Positions 35,682-45,434 of a stretch of DNA of 64,000 bases are shown one piece after another. Origin of the DNA: an uncultured Phocaeicola sp. (GTDB lineage Bacteria; Bacteroidota; Bacteroidia; Bacteroidales; Bacteroidaceae). Location of the stretch: assembly GCA_948566455.1 (NCBI GenBank), contig CAOYQO010000003.1, forward strand, positions 1-64,000. The letters run 5' to 3'. Both the position numbers and the translations under genes were made by a program. The notes beneath the pieces were generated by a model. The model was not told the DNA's origin, did no database searches, and worked only from the letters and a program-made list of their open reading frames with translations. How positions within the stretch are numbered: the stretch's first letter is position 1; every line of letters starts with the position of its first letter.

Positions 35682-38122
35682 AAAAAGTTCTGGGAGCAAA
35701 GCGGTTTGGGGACCGTAGTGCACAGATTGATTGGATTTTAACTGATAGCCGTTCATTGTGCTTTCCGGAAGAAACATTATTTTTTGCTTTAAAAACCAAA
35801 CGGAATGACGGGCATAAATATCTTCCGGAATTGTATGAACGTGGAGTCCGTAATTTTGTAGTGGGCGAATTGCCGGCCGATATGAAATCTTTTCAAGATG
35901 CGAATTTCCTGCAGTTGGCCAATCCTCTGAAAGGATTACAGAAATTGGCGGAAAAGCATCGGGAGCAGTTTCAGATTCCGGTTATAGGAATTACAGGCAG
36001 CAATGGAAAAACCATTGTGAAGGAATGGTTGTATCAATTGCTGAGCCCGGACCGTGTGGTAACCCGTTCGCCACGTAGCTATAATTCACAGATAGGTGTG
36101 CCACTTTCGGTATGGTTGATGAATGAACGCACTGAGTTGGCTATTTTTGAAGCGGGTATTTCCGAAATGGGGGAAATGGAGGCGTTGCAGACTATCATTA
36201 AACCTACTGTGGGGATTTTGACTAATATTGGTGGTGCGCACCAAGAGAACTTTTTCTCTTTACAGGATAAATGTATGGAGAAGCTTACTTTGTTCAAAGA
36301 TTGTGACGTCATCATTTATGATGGCGATAACGAACTGATCAGTTCGTGTGTGGCAAAATCTCTTTTTACCTCGCGTGAGATTGCTTGGTCGAAAAAGGAC
36401 AATGAACGTCCGTTGTTTATTGAGTCCATTCAAAAAGGGGAACATGCTACTACTATTAAATACCGTTATCTGGGGATGCCGAATGAATTTAGTATTCCTT
36501 TTATAGATGACGCTTCTATTGAGAATTCGCTGCATTGTCTGGCTGTGGCTTTGTATATGATGGTTTCCCCTGAACAAATAACCGAGCGCATGGCGCGTTT
36601 GGAACAGATTGCTATGCGTCTGGAGGTAAAAGAGGGCAAGAATGGCTGTGTGTTGATCAATGATAGTTATAATTCGGATTTGGCTTCTTTGGATATTGCT
36701 CTTGACTTTATGTCGCGTCGTTCTGATGATAAAGGAAAAAAACGGACACTTATCCTCTCGGATATGCTTGAAACAGGACAGAGCAGCAAACTGCTTTATC
36801 GTCAGGTAGCCGAATTGATACATAGCCGGGGAGTAGAGAAGATTATCGGGGTAGGAGAGGAAATTCGGACTGCTGCTGCCCGTTTTGAGATAGAAAAGTA
36901 TTTTTTCCGTACTACAGAAGAACTGTTGGAGTCGGATTTGCTGGCTGGGCTGCGTAATGAGGTGATTTTGGTAAAAGGTTCGCGGGCTTTTCATTTTGAC
37001 CGGATTTCAGATCGTTTGGAACTGAAAGTGCATGAAACCATTTTGGAGATCAATTTGAATGCTTTGGTTGATAACTTGAATTATTATCGCAGCAAACTGA
37101 AACCGGAAACAAAAATGGTATGTATGGTGAAGGCTTCTGCATACGGTGCCGGTTCATACGAGATAGCTAAGACACTGCAAGATCATCGTGTGGATTACTT
37201 GGCGGTAGCTGTGGCTGATGAAGGTTCGGATCTGAGGAAAGCGGGAATTACCTGTTCCATTATGATTATGAATCCTGAGTTGACAGCATTCAAGACCATG
37301 TTTGATTATAAATTGGAACCCGAGGTTTACAGTTTCCATTTATTGAATGAATTGATTAAAGCTGCCGAAAAAGAAGGGGTAACGAATTTCCCCATTCATA
37401 TTAAATTGGATACGGGAATGCACCGTTTGGGTTTTGCACCCGAAGAGATTCCGGAACTGATAGACCGTCTGAAGAAACAGACAGCTGTTATTCCACGTTC
37501 TGTATTCTCCCATTTGGTAGGCAGTGACGGGGCTCAGTTTGATTCGTTTACGCGCAGACAGATAGAAATGTTTGAAGCTGCTTCTGAATGTTTGCAGGAG
37601 GCTTTTCAGCATAAGATATTGCGTCATATCTGTAATACAGCCGGGATAGAACGTTATCCGGGTGCCCAGTTCGATATGGTGCGTTTGGGAATCGGTCTTT
37701 ATGGAATTGATCCGTTTACCAATCAGATCATCCATAATGTAAGTACATTAAAAACCACTATTCTTCAGATTCATGAGGTTCCTAAGGAGGAAACAGTGGG
37801 GTATAGTCGTAAAGGACATTTGGAAAGGGATTCCCGCATTGCCGCTATTCCTATCGGCTATGCCGACGGGCTGAACCGACGTTTGGGAAATGGACATGCC
37901 TACTGTTTGGTGAATGGGCAGAAAGCGCCATACGTGGGTAATATCTGTATGGATGTATGCATGATTGATGTGACGGATATTGATTGTAAGGAAGGGGATA
38001 AAGCTATCATTTTCGGAGATGATTTACCGGTCACTGTCCTGTCAGAGATTCTGGAAACTATTCCATACGAGATCTTGACCAGTGTGTCTAATAGGGTAAA
38101 ACGAGTTTATTACCAGAATTAA
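35657..38122 (+). CDS. Bifunctional MurF ligase / alanine racemase
   Basis: The 821-aa fusion joins two steps of D-alanine handling in peptidoglycan synthesis. The N-terminal MurF (about 1-455) adds D-Ala-D-Ala to UDP-MurNAc-tripeptide and has the ATP loop GITGSNGKT (about 111-119) and INDSYNSDLASL. The C-terminal PLP-dependent alanine racemase (about 460-821) has the likely Schiff-base Lys492 in MVKASAYGAGSYE and the second catalytic Tyr735 in IPIGYADGLNRRL. Such murF-alr fusions are known in Bacteroidetes. The start codon lies within the 3' end of the GSCFA gene. Both halves look intact. Confidence 0.95.
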   Translation: MSSSIENIEKVLGAKRFGDRSAQIDWILTDSRSLCFPEETLFFALKTKRNDGHKYLPELYERGVRNFVVGELPADMKSFQDANFLQLANPLKGLQKLAEKHREQFQIPVIGITGSNGKTIVKEWLYQLLSPDRVVTRSPRSYNSQIGVPLSVWLMNERTELAIFEAGISEMGEMEALQTIIKPTVGILTNIGGAHQENFFSLQDKCMEKLTLFKDCDVIIYDGDNELISSCVAKSLFTSREIAWSKKDNERPLFIESIQKGEHATTIKYRYLGMPNEFSIPFIDDASIENSLHCLAVALYMMVSPEQITERMARLEQIAMRLEVKEGKNGCVLINDSYNSDLASLDIALDFMSRRSDDKGKKRTLILSDMLETGQSSKLLYRQVAELIHSRGVEKIIGVGEEIRTAAARFEIEKYFFRTTEELLESDLLAGLRNEVILVKGSRAFHFDRISDRLELKVHETILEINLNALVDNLNYYRSKLKPETKMVCMVKASAYGAGSYEIAKTLQDHRVDYLAVAVADEGSDLRKAGITCSIMIMNPELTAFKTMFDYKLEPEVYSFHLLNELIKAAEKEGVTNFPIHIKLDTGMHRLGFAPEEIPELIDRLKKQTAVIPRSVFSHLVGSDGAQFDSFTRRQIEMFEAASECLQEAFQHKILRHICNTAGIERYPGAQFDMVRLGIGLYGIDPFTNQIIHNVSTLKTTILQIHEVPKEETVGYSRKGHLERDSRIAAIPIGYADGLNRRLGNGHAYCLVNGQKAPYVGNICMDVCMIDVTDIDCKEGDKAIIFGDDLPVTVLSEILETIPYEILTSVSNRVKRVYYQN

Positions 38123-38169
38123 TGAAAAAAAGAACGAAAGAAAAAGACCAGAAAAGGATGAACATACGT

Positions 38170-38177
38170 TACTTTTG
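38170..38177 (+). promoter_or_regulatory. -7 box of the small exported protein gene
   Basis: TACTTTTG matches TAnnTTTG exactly, 34 bp before the ATG at 38212. No clear -33 element is seen. Confidence 0.5.
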
Positions 38178-38211
38178 CGTATCTTTAGGAAGTTACTAAA
38201 AATAGATAGCT

Positions 38212-38775
38212 ATGAAACGTATATTCTTCCTTTTGTTATGTCTTTGTTTCTCGGTGTTGTCATTTGCCCAGAGAACGAATGAGACCAAGCAGTTGACCAA
38301 ACAGGACTCTTTGCGTTTGCAGCAACTATTGAGCGGTCAAGTAGAAATTGTGATAGATGATGAAACACAGAAAGAGATTGACAGATTGTTCAATCCCGAA
38401 AAGTGGAAAATGAAATCAACTCCCTTCCCTAAAAAAAACATGAAGTTTGAAACGGAACTTCCTCGTTATTATATCTCTCAAATGGATACAATAGATGGTA
38501 GAGGGTATATCAGGTTATTGCCGTACGGACCGTTTGAAACTCCGGAAGAGGAACAAATTTATGTAGAGATTCCTATCAACAAAGAGTTGTTGGCAGGCTA
38601 TGATCCTCGTTTGGAACCTGCGCCGGCAGGCAAATTTACTCCTAGCGCTTTGATGGTGGGGGCGGGTATCAGTGCTACGTTTGATGCCGATAAGCTGCTG
38701 GGAATCATTCTCAGTAAGAAAATGCGTGCAAAAGCCCGTAATGCCAAAGAGGCTGATGCCTGGAAGAGTTATTGA
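38212..38775 (+). CDS. Small exported protein, possibly DUF4858-like
   Basis: The 187-aa protein has a signal peptide ending FAQ (residue 20). The mature part is charged and includes a short helix (QDSLRLQQLLSG) and conserved-looking ELPRYYISQMDTIDGRGYIRLLPYGPFETPEE. The C-terminus is basic (LSKKMRAKARNAKEADAWKSY). It resembles uncharacterised Bacteroides periplasmic proteins. The DUF assignment is from memory and tentative, and no catalytic motif is seen. It has its own promoter downstream of murF-alr. Confidence 0.65.
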   Translation: MKRIFFLLLCLCFSVLSFAQRTNETKQLTKQDSLRLQQLLSGQVEIVIDDETQKEIDRLFNPEKWKMKSTPFPKKNMKFETELPRYYISQMDTIDGRGYIRLLPYGPFETPEEEQIYVEIPINKELLAGYDPRLEPAPAGKFTPSALMVGAGISATFDADKLLGIILSKKMRAKARNAKEADAWKSY

Positions 38776-38844
38776 ACTATTAAGTAAAGAAACGAATGCC
38801 GGATATATGTGGAATACACCGGGATCTTGTGAATTTCATGTTGA

Positions 38845-38884
38845 AAAAACAGGAGCCACGTTTGGATAGTGCCAGCCGTGGCTC
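38845..38884 (-). terminator. Intrinsic terminator of the GH2-GH28 transcript
   Basis: An 8-bp stem (GAGCCACG/CGTGGCTC, 38853-38884) is followed on the minus strand by CTGTTTTTTC. It lies 43 bp past the stop of the minus-strand GH28 gene. Confidence 0.7.
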
Positions 38885-38926
38885 GTGATTAGATATTGTT
38901 GAATTTGATTTATTCAACTGCTGATC

Positions 38927-40231
38927 TTATTTTATATTATTTATACTTACCTTTTTCCAAATGAAATTGTCAATCATTTCTTTGTCGCATTCCCCGTTTT
39001 TAGCTTTAATGTTCAGGTTTTCGAATGTAAAGTTAGTAAGTTGATATTGATCAGACTTTTCTACGCTGAAGAAATTATCGCATTTAAAATCAATGTTTCT
39101 CATTGTCACATGGTTTGAGTAAGAAACGGGAATGTCTTTTCTATCTTTCAGGTCGAAGAATTGTGTCCAAGGCTTGATATACAGAAAATGGTTTGCATCT
39201 CCGGTGATATCTTCCACCAGAATATATTCATATTGTTGGGGGGTGTCCGGCCTCATCTTTAACCATAACAAACGATTGGCATTGGTGATGTGAATGCGTC
39301 GCAAGATAATATTGCGATTGTGGATGGATTCGCTTCCACAAGTGAGGGCGCCGTGGCAGAAGCCGTAGGTACAATCTTCGATGATGATGTTGAAATTACC
39401 TCCATTGTTCGGGTCTTGGTCTGCCCAGGGACCTTTGCCGCCTTTTAAGGCTATGGCGTCATCATTGACAGACATATAGCAGTTCTTCACCAGTACATTG
39501 CTGCATACATCAATATCAATGGCATCCGTACTTGGAGCCTTTACCGGTTTCTCCGGTGAGAAAATATAGAGGTTCAGTAATTTTATGTGATTACATTTAT
39601 AAAGATGGGTAGTCCAAAAGGGAGAGTTGATGAGGCGTACTCCTGAGAGTTGGACGTTATTGCTATGGGAGATATGAACCAGCCGAGGGCGTAATTCATC
39701 CATATTGGTACATTGGGGATTGACTTTTCGACGAAGCCAGAATGATTTCCAGTATCTTAATCCGTTGCCATCAATCGTGCCTTTTCCGGATAACGTAAAA
39801 CCGTCCACTTTGTCGGCATTGACCAACGCCGCGAAATATTTCAAGCTTTGCCCTTCCATGCGGGTATCTATGATGGGGAAGTTGCTGATATCATCACTTC
39901 CCTTCAACACAGCTCCTTCCTCCAGATGCAGGTGTGTTTTGGGTTTGAAGAACAGCGCTCCGCTTAAATAGGTTCCTTTGGGAATGACGATAACTCCGCC
40001 GCCATTTTGTGCGGCAGCATCAATGGCAGATTGGATTTTCTCTGTTTGTAACAGGGTGCTGTCATTGATGACACCGTAATCTGTCAGAATGTATTTCTTG
40101 CCTAATGTGTTTATATCTACTATCTTACTGTCCTTAAACCAATCGGATACAGGCGTGCCGTCCGGAAATTTTTCTTGTGCCAAAGACGGAAGGCATAGAA
40201 AGGCGGCACATACAAAAGTTATTAATTTCAT
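38927..40231 (-). CDS. GH28 glycoside hydrolase, rhamnogalacturonan/polygalacturonan type
   Basis: The exported 434-aa beta-helix enzyme has a signal peptide (LCLPSLAQ). Catalytic acids are visible in STDAIDID and SVNDDAIALKGG, and the histidine in FCHGALTCGSE. The arginine position of the usual R-x-K is Trp (LLWLKM), and NTDG is replaced by STDA, which marks it as a more distant GH28 than the other two intact-motif copies here. It is probably active on a pectic backbone or on rhamnogalacturonan. It follows the GH2 gene by 41 bp in one transcript that ends at 38845-38884. Confidence 0.88.
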   Translation of the reverse strand: MKLITFVCAAFLCLPSLAQEKFPDGTPVSDWFKDSKIVDINTLGKKYILTDYGVINDSTLLQTEKIQSAIDAAAQNGGGVIVIPKGTYLSGALFFKPKTHLHLEEGAVLKGSDDISNFPIIDTRMEGQSLKYFAALVNADKVDGFTLSGKGTIDGNGLRYWKSFWLRRKVNPQCTNMDELRPRLVHISHSNNVQLSGVRLINSPFWTTHLYKCNHIKLLNLYIFSPEKPVKAPSTDAIDIDVCSNVLVKNCYMSVNDDAIALKGGKGPWADQDPNNGGNFNIIIEDCTYGFCHGALTCGSESIHNRNIILRRIHITNANRLLWLKMRPDTPQQYEYILVEDITGDANHFLYIKPWTQFFDLKDRKDIPVSYSNHVTMRNIDFKCDNFFSVEKSDQYQLTNFTFENLNIKAKNGECDKEMIDNFIWKKVSINNIK

Positions 40232-40272
40232 GATTCTGCTATTAAATTAATCACTAACTACTATTCGCTTGT

Positions 40273-43161
40273 TTATTGTCGGAAATCAAACATCAAATTC
40301 AGATGTAACCCTTCATCCCCCGATTTGATACGGATATTACCCGGCTGGCTGTTCGGTCCTTGTTGCTCGATGGGTTTAAAGGAGCAAATAGCCGGGATGT
40401 CCAGCAGGAAGGATATATCCCCTTCGGGGAATTTGGGCATGGTGTCTTTTACGCGTCCTTTCGGTTCTTCGGGAGTGAACACATGGAAGAAGATACCGTC
40501 ATTCCGTGAATAAATGGTGAACGGTGTCGTGTCACTTTCCAAAGTGGCCCAATACATATTGGCATGATATCCTTTGAATTCCGGATAAACCAGATTTTCA
40601 AAACTTTCTCCGGTGATGGTATTGTTGTACTCTTTGTGCCATACTCCATAGTTCGTTCCCAGAATCCGGTTTTTCCAGACACGGTACGGGCCGCGGCCCA
40701 TCCATTTCATGCCGGAGCAATTCTTTTCAGGATAAGAGAAAGTCAGACCGAGATTGAATACTTTGGAGTCCATGAAAGCATCATCGAATCCACCTCCGCC
40801 GGAAGCCCGGTTCAGCAGAATGGCATCCATATAGAGTAATCCTTTGTCCGTAAGACGCCATACGATGGAGTCGGCGGCACCTTTGTATTTGGCACAGTAA
40901 ACAGCCCCCTCGTTGCTGTTGCGGACATAACTCAATGTTGGCTCGTAGCGCATTTTCATGCCCACTGCCACAGGACCGTCTTTGAATGGAACTTCTGTTC
41001 CTCCTGATGTGATACGGCTGATCATGCCGGTAGCCGGGTCAAAAGTGACGGTTACACGGTCGCTTTTCAGTTCGATGGAGGTAGCGGTTTGAGTGGCGGT
41101 TGCCGGTTGTACCGCTTCCAAGGTCATCGGAGTCTGCGCCATTTTATGATCAAAGTATTGTTTTGCCAGCCGGATAGGATAGGTCCAGTTACAGATACTT
41201 TTTCCCTCTTTGTCAAATGCCTCTAACTCCAGTACATCACCTTCCCGGAAAGAAGCAGGAAGAGTGAAGCGGGCTTTTCCGGTTTCACCCGGTGCGATGG
41301 CAGGCAGTTGTACATGGCCTTCTGCGATAACTTTACCGCTTTCCATGGCATTGTTCAAAGGTGTTTCGCAAGTACGTATTTTGTAAGTCATGCGACATTT
41401 GTCCAGGTTAGTATACGTATATTCATTAGTAACCAGGAAGCTGCCGTCAAAATGGTCGGTAATCAGCAGGGGTTTTAACTGGATGGGCGACCATTGTGCG
41501 CGGATGGCATAGTAACTTCCTTCTTTTTCTCTACGCGGACCAACTACCCCGTCAGGAGCATTGGATTTATCAGAATCCAATATGCCTCCTTTATCAGAAC
41601 GTTTGGGGGCTTCGTCACAGAATACCCAGATAAAGCCTCCGGCAAACAGAGGGTTCGTGCACCAACGATCCCAAAAGTCACGCAGTCCGGCACCGCCTCC
41701 CTGATCGTACATGGCATGCATGAATTCGGTAGGCATAAATACTTTATAGCCGTTGGTAAAACGTGCCACTCCGGTCAGATAAGTGGGATAATGGTGGGTG
41801 TCCAGATCATTGAAATCGGCCCAAGGGTGTACCATGTGGCGTTTCTGTAATTTATCGTATTTGGCGAATAAAGGATCCAGATTATAATTCCATCCTCCTT
41901 CGTTGCCATTACTCCAAATAATGATGGAAGGATGGTTTACATCGCGTTCTATCATTTCTTTGACTAATTTAGGACCTACTTTTGAATCGTATCCGTTTTG
42001 CCATCCTGCCAGTTCGTCCATATAGACAATTCCTAATGAATCACACATATCCAGGAAATGTTCATCAGGCGGATAATGTGAACGGACCGCATTCATATTC
42101 ATTTCTTTTACCAGCAAGGCATCCTGACGGCTCATAGCCGCACTGGTAGCACGACCTCCATCTACGGAAAAAGAATGGCGGTTGACACCTTTCACCACTA
42201 GTTTGGTTCCATTCAGATAAACTCCGTCTTGTGGAAAGAACTCAATGGTGCGGAAACCTATCCGCGTTTCACGGCTTTGCACCGTTTTCCCTTCGGGGTC
42301 TTTCAGTTCCAGTCTGGCTACGTACAGATTGGGGTCCTCTGTAGACCAAGGCTGGATATTCATCCAGTTTCCTTCCACCAACTGTTCCTTGTTCGAATCC
42401 TTAATCTGATGAGAAACGGTAGGTTTGTGTCCTTGAGTGTACATCTCTTTTCCATCCTTTAATGAACGGACGGAAACAGACAATTCATATCCTTTGGCAT
42501 CCCCTTCCATTTCTATTGTCGCTTGCAATTTTCCATGCTGATCGGCGTTCAGAACAAAATGTCGCATGTGGACTGCCGGGACAACTTCCAGCCATACGGG
42601 TCTGTAAATACCACCATACAGCCACCAGTCGGCTTTACGTTCGGCTGCATTGATGGATTTGTTGGCTGATTCTTTGGCTATCTTTACTTCAAGCAGGTTC
42701 TTTTTGCCGGGCTTCAATAAATCGGTGATATCATAACTGAAGCGGTAGAATCCTCCCTGGTGCATTTCGCCTGCGGGTTTTCCATTGATGAAAACTTTCG
42801 TGTCGGTCATCACTCCGTCAAAGAATATTTTTATCCGCTCACCGGGAGTTGTTGCCGGAGATTCAAATTTATATCGGTAAATACCCGTTTCGTCGCTTGG
42901 CCTTTCACCTTTTATAGTATACCAACGACCGTAAGTATATTCTCCGAATCCTTGCAGTTCCCAGTTGCAGGGTACTTCGATCTTTTTCCATTTCCCACTG
43001 TTTTGTCCTCCCGAACAAAAGAACTCCCAAGTCTTGGTGTTGTCAATACCGGTTCCCGATAAATAGATACGTTCGGGGTGCGGAGCTTGTGCCTGCACGG
43101 TTGGTCCACTCCACAGGGCAGCTATTGCTAAAGCCGCCAGTTTGGTCCATTTGTTTTTCAT
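40273..43161 (-). CDS. GH2 beta-galactosidase-like glycoside hydrolase
   Basis: About 962 aa from MKNKWTKLAAL, with a signal peptide (ending near TVQAQA). The LacZ-type layout is complete: jelly-roll sugar-binding domain, Ig-like domains, TIM barrel with acid/base Glu in IIWSNGNEGG (Glu429 counted from the 43185 Met) and nucleophile Glu in FMPTEFMHAM (Glu487, same numbering), then the Bgal_small_N-type C-terminal sandwich. It most likely removes beta-galactosyl residues from pectin side chains. The start at 43161 is chosen because a strong promoter at 43190-43220 would initiate transcription near 43183, at the upstream Met. Confidence 0.9.
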   Translation of the reverse strand: MKNKWTKLAALAIAALWSGPTVQAQAPHPERIYLSGTGIDNTKTWEFFCSGGQNSGKWKKIEVPCNWELQGFGEYTYGRWYTIKGERPSDETGIYRYKFESPATTPGERIKIFFDGVMTDTKVFINGKPAGEMHQGGFYRFSYDITDLLKPGKKNLLEVKIAKESANKSINAAERKADWWLYGGIYRPVWLEVVPAVHMRHFVLNADQHGKLQATIEMEGDAKGYELSVSVRSLKDGKEMYTQGHKPTVSHQIKDSNKEQLVEGNWMNIQPWSTEDPNLYVARLELKDPEGKTVQSRETRIGFRTIEFFPQDGVYLNGTKLVVKGVNRHSFSVDGGRATSAAMSRQDALLVKEMNMNAVRSHYPPDEHFLDMCDSLGIVYMDELAGWQNGYDSKVGPKLVKEMIERDVNHPSIIIWSNGNEGGWNYNLDPLFAKYDKLQKRHMVHPWADFNDLDTHHYPTYLTGVARFTNGYKVFMPTEFMHAMYDQGGGAGLRDFWDRWCTNPLFAGGFIWVFCDEAPKRSDKGGILDSDKSNAPDGVVGPRREKEGSYYAIRAQWSPIQLKPLLITDHFDGSFLVTNEYTYTNLDKCRMTYKIRTCETPLNNAMESGKVIAEGHVQLPAIAPGETGKARFTLPASFREGDVLELEAFDKEGKSICNWTYPIRLAKQYFDHKMAQTPMTLEAVQPATATQTATSIELKSDRVTVTFDPATGMISRITSGGTEVPFKDGPVAVGMKMRYEPTLSYVRNSNEGAVYCAKYKGAADSIVWRLTDKGLLYMDAILLNRASGGGGFDDAFMDSKVFNLGLTFSYPEKNCSGMKWMGRGPYRVWKNRILGTNYGVWHKEYNNTITGESFENLVYPEFKGYHANMYWATLESDTTPFTIYSRNDGIFFHVFTPEEPKGRVKDTMPKFPEGDISFLLDIPAICSFKPIEQQGPNSQPGNIRIKSGDEGLHLNLMFDFRQ

Positions 43162-43189
43162 AATACCATTGAATACTGTTTTCATGATA

Positions 43190-43220
43190 CAAAAATAAGG
43201 CGGGATAACCCGCTTTACAA
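43190..43220 (-). promoter_or_regulatory. Promoter of the GH2-GH28 transcript
   Basis: On the minus strand TTG, a 20-nt spacer, then TATTTTTG matches the Bacteroidetes consensus at both elements. It decides the GH2 start codon (43161 rather than 43185). Confidence 0.65.
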
Positions 43221-43314
43221 TGGAAAATCATACATTATGATGAAAAATGATACAGTTATAGGGGATTATAGTTGCGGAAGTGGGTGTGATAAGTGTGATT
43301 ATTTAGGAGAAAGA

Positions 43315-43420
43315 TTGGAACGCAAATGACGCGAATGACACAAATAAAGCCCCCTCACTACATAGAGGCAAAACCTACCGAAAGGTTAAATTTGTGTCAT
43401 TTGCGTCATTTGCGTTCCAA
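43315..43420. repeat. 31-bp near-perfect inverted repeat with 44-nt centre
   Basis: Arms 43315-43345 and 43390-43420 are reverse complements with a single mismatch. Each arm is built from degenerate 9-bp direct repeats (CGCAAATGA, CGCGAATGA, CACAAATAA). The centre has smaller stems (AACCT/AGGTT). It lies between two same-strand genes, after the GH28 start region is ruled out: 17 bp beyond the GH28 stop and about 95 bp before the GH2 promoter. It could be a terminator, a REP/MITE-like element or both. Confidence 0.8.
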
Positions 43421-43437
43421 ATCAGACCGATATTTAG

Positions 43438-45222
43438 TTACTTTATTTCTATCCTCATGGGAGATTCCTTTTTATACTCAACCTTTTCCTGATTGGCATT
43501 GATGTTCTTGAAAACAATGTTTCCGGATCTTTCCCCTTCCACATTCACCATGATCTCTCCGGCGGGGAGTTTGAAATGTATATCCTCGAACAGGATGTCT
43601 TTTCCATCCAATATGTGAATGTCATTATGCTGTGCTTCTATCGTCAGCTTCCGCATCGTAAATCCGGCGGCATCATTCAGGGCGCCGATTAATTTCTTGC
43701 ATTTGATCTCTCCATTTTCCACCACTACCTGGTTGAAAGGTATTTCGGGAATACCATTGGCGGTAAAGAACTGGTCGGCTGATTCTACAATGAAATCTTT
43801 GATCAGGATATTCTTTACATCAGGCGTCAGCCGGTTTACTTTTCTTGCCGGATAGCGTGCGGCCAGTTCGCCCATATAATAAGCACTGCCCAACAAATCC
43901 CAGGTAAAGGCTTTTCCTACATTGATCATGCGCAGTCTCTCATAGTACGTGTTGTCACTGCCTCCTCCACGGTTGCGTCGTGTCTTGAAACGGATGCCGG
44001 TACGGGTTCCGTCGAATACACAATCGTGTACATACAGATTCTTGATCACTCCGGCTGTTTCACTACCACAAGTTATCCCGCCATGTCCATGCTGGGCCAG
44101 CGAGTAGCGGATAACTACATTTTCTGTAGGTTTGCCTACACGTAATCCGTCTTCTGCTCTGCCGGCTTTCAGGGTAAAGCAATCATCACCACAGTTCAGC
44201 GTGCAGTATTCAATCAGTACGTTTTTACAAGATTCTATGTCAATGCCGTCTCCGCTGGGCACCTTGGTAGAGTTGACGGTAATGCCTCTTATAATTACAT
44301 TCTCGCAATAAATGGGTACCACATTCCACAAGGTACTTCGTTCCATCGTGATCCCTTCTATTAATACATTGGTACAGTTGATGGGAGAGATTGTTTTAGG
44401 ACGATAGAAAGTCCTGCCTTCCATACCGTCATAGATACGTTGTTCTATAGGCATGTCCCACGGAACATCTTTTTCTACCACTGAAGCACCGTTAGGACGT
44501 TTTCTGATTTCAGCATCCATAGGTGGTCCGTAAATGGTTCCTTCTCCCGTAATGGCGATGTTGTTTTCCCCATTGGCGTAAATAAAGGCGGCCGGCCCCA
44601 TTATTTCTATCCCTTCATGGCGTGTGAAAACCGCCGGCAGATAATCTTCCGCGCGACCGGCAAACTCTATTTCGGCTCCTTTGGCTAAATGCAGATTGAC
44701 ATTACTCTTCAGTACAATACGGGTCGATTTCCATTTTCCCTCAGGAATGACGACTGTTCCTCCTCCTTGTTTGCTGACTTCGGCAATCGTCCGGTTCACT
44801 ACATCCGTAATAGGGGCATCTTCTGTCATTCCTTTGCCTTTCATATTGACGATGAAATCAGGGAAAACGGGACGCTTCAGTTGAGGCATATTGAAATAGG
44901 GATTCTTGATTGGAACGATATTCCGGGGCATGGCTTGTGCACCTACTTCATTTAAATAGGGGATAGCCGGTTTCAGTTCTGCTGTCAGTTTATCCAATAC
45001 TTCCGGATTCGAGTTTGCTTGTATTGTTCTGATGTTATGAAGACTTGTGTCGCTTCGGACAGTATATAAAGATTCCCCATTGGTAATTTCATTGATATGG
45101 GGTGGGGTATAGTTTTTTTGATTATCAGTTTGGATATTTGTATTTTCTATCTTTTGAGCGACACTTTGTGTGCTTGCCATACATATCCCGATACACAGTC
45201 CCCAAAAAGCGTTTCTTGTCAT
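43438..45222 (-). CDS. GH28 polygalacturonase-like enzyme with extended N-terminus
   Basis: The 594-aa exported protein has a signal peptide (STQSVAQ), followed by about 110 residues of unassigned, possibly linker or accessory sequence. The GH28 beta-helix begins near GKGMTEDAPITDVVNRTI. All classical active-site motifs are present: SGDGIDIES, CGDDCFTLKAG, GHGGITCGSE and IRFKTRRNRGG. It should cut alpha-galacturonosyl linkages of pectin in the periplasm. It is transcribed apart from the GH2 gene, which has its own promoter. No exact -7 box was found ahead of it. Confidence 0.9.
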   Translation of the reverse strand: MTRNAFWGLCIGICMASTQSVAQKIENTNIQTDNQKNYTPPHINEITNGESLYTVRSDTSLHNIRTIQANSNPEVLDKLTAELKPAIPYLNEVGAQAMPRNIVPIKNPYFNMPQLKRPVFPDFIVNMKGKGMTEDAPITDVVNRTIAEVSKQGGGTVVIPEGKWKSTRIVLKSNVNLHLAKGAEIEFAGRAEDYLPAVFTRHEGIEIMGPAAFIYANGENNIAITGEGTIYGPPMDAEIRKRPNGASVVEKDVPWDMPIEQRIYDGMEGRTFYRPKTISPINCTNVLIEGITMERSTLWNVVPIYCENVIIRGITVNSTKVPSGDGIDIESCKNVLIEYCTLNCGDDCFTLKAGRAEDGLRVGKPTENVVIRYSLAQHGHGGITCGSETAGVIKNLYVHDCVFDGTRTGIRFKTRRNRGGGSDNTYYERLRMINVGKAFTWDLLGSAYYMGELAARYPARKVNRLTPDVKNILIKDFIVESADQFFTANGIPEIPFNQVVVENGEIKCKKLIGALNDAAGFTMRKLTIEAQHNDIHILDGKDILFEDIHFKLPAGEIMVNVEGERSGNIVFKNINANQEKVEYKKESPMRIEIK

Positions 45223-45404
45223 ACTTAGTTTTTTAAAAGTTAAATGGCCTTCATTTTGCGGCTCTTATAGGTAGTGACGTTTATAGATCGAATTTGTAAC
45301 CATTGGATTTGTTCTTATTTTTATAAAGCGGTTCGATGTCTTCTTGTTTGTCTGTAAATAGAAGAAAAAGGTTATTTTTATAGGAGTTAAACCAAAATAT
45401 GCTG

Positions 45405-45412
45405 TATATTTG
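45405..45412 (+). promoter_or_regulatory. -7 box of the SGNH hydrolase gene
   Basis: TATATTTG is an exact match, 22 bp before the start codon at 45435. The -33 region lacks a clear TTG. Confidence 0.5.
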
Positions 45413-45434
45413 AAGGCGAAATAATCAAATACCT

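Noticed and set aside
36260..36994. Minus-strand open frame of 244 codons
   Set aside because: It lies antisense inside murF-alr and has no recognisable motifs.
38929..40231. Broken GH28 because NTDG and RIK motifs differ
   Set aside because: The acidic residues and the His are kept, and such changes occur in rhamnogalacturonan-type GH28 enzymes, so it is treated as intact.
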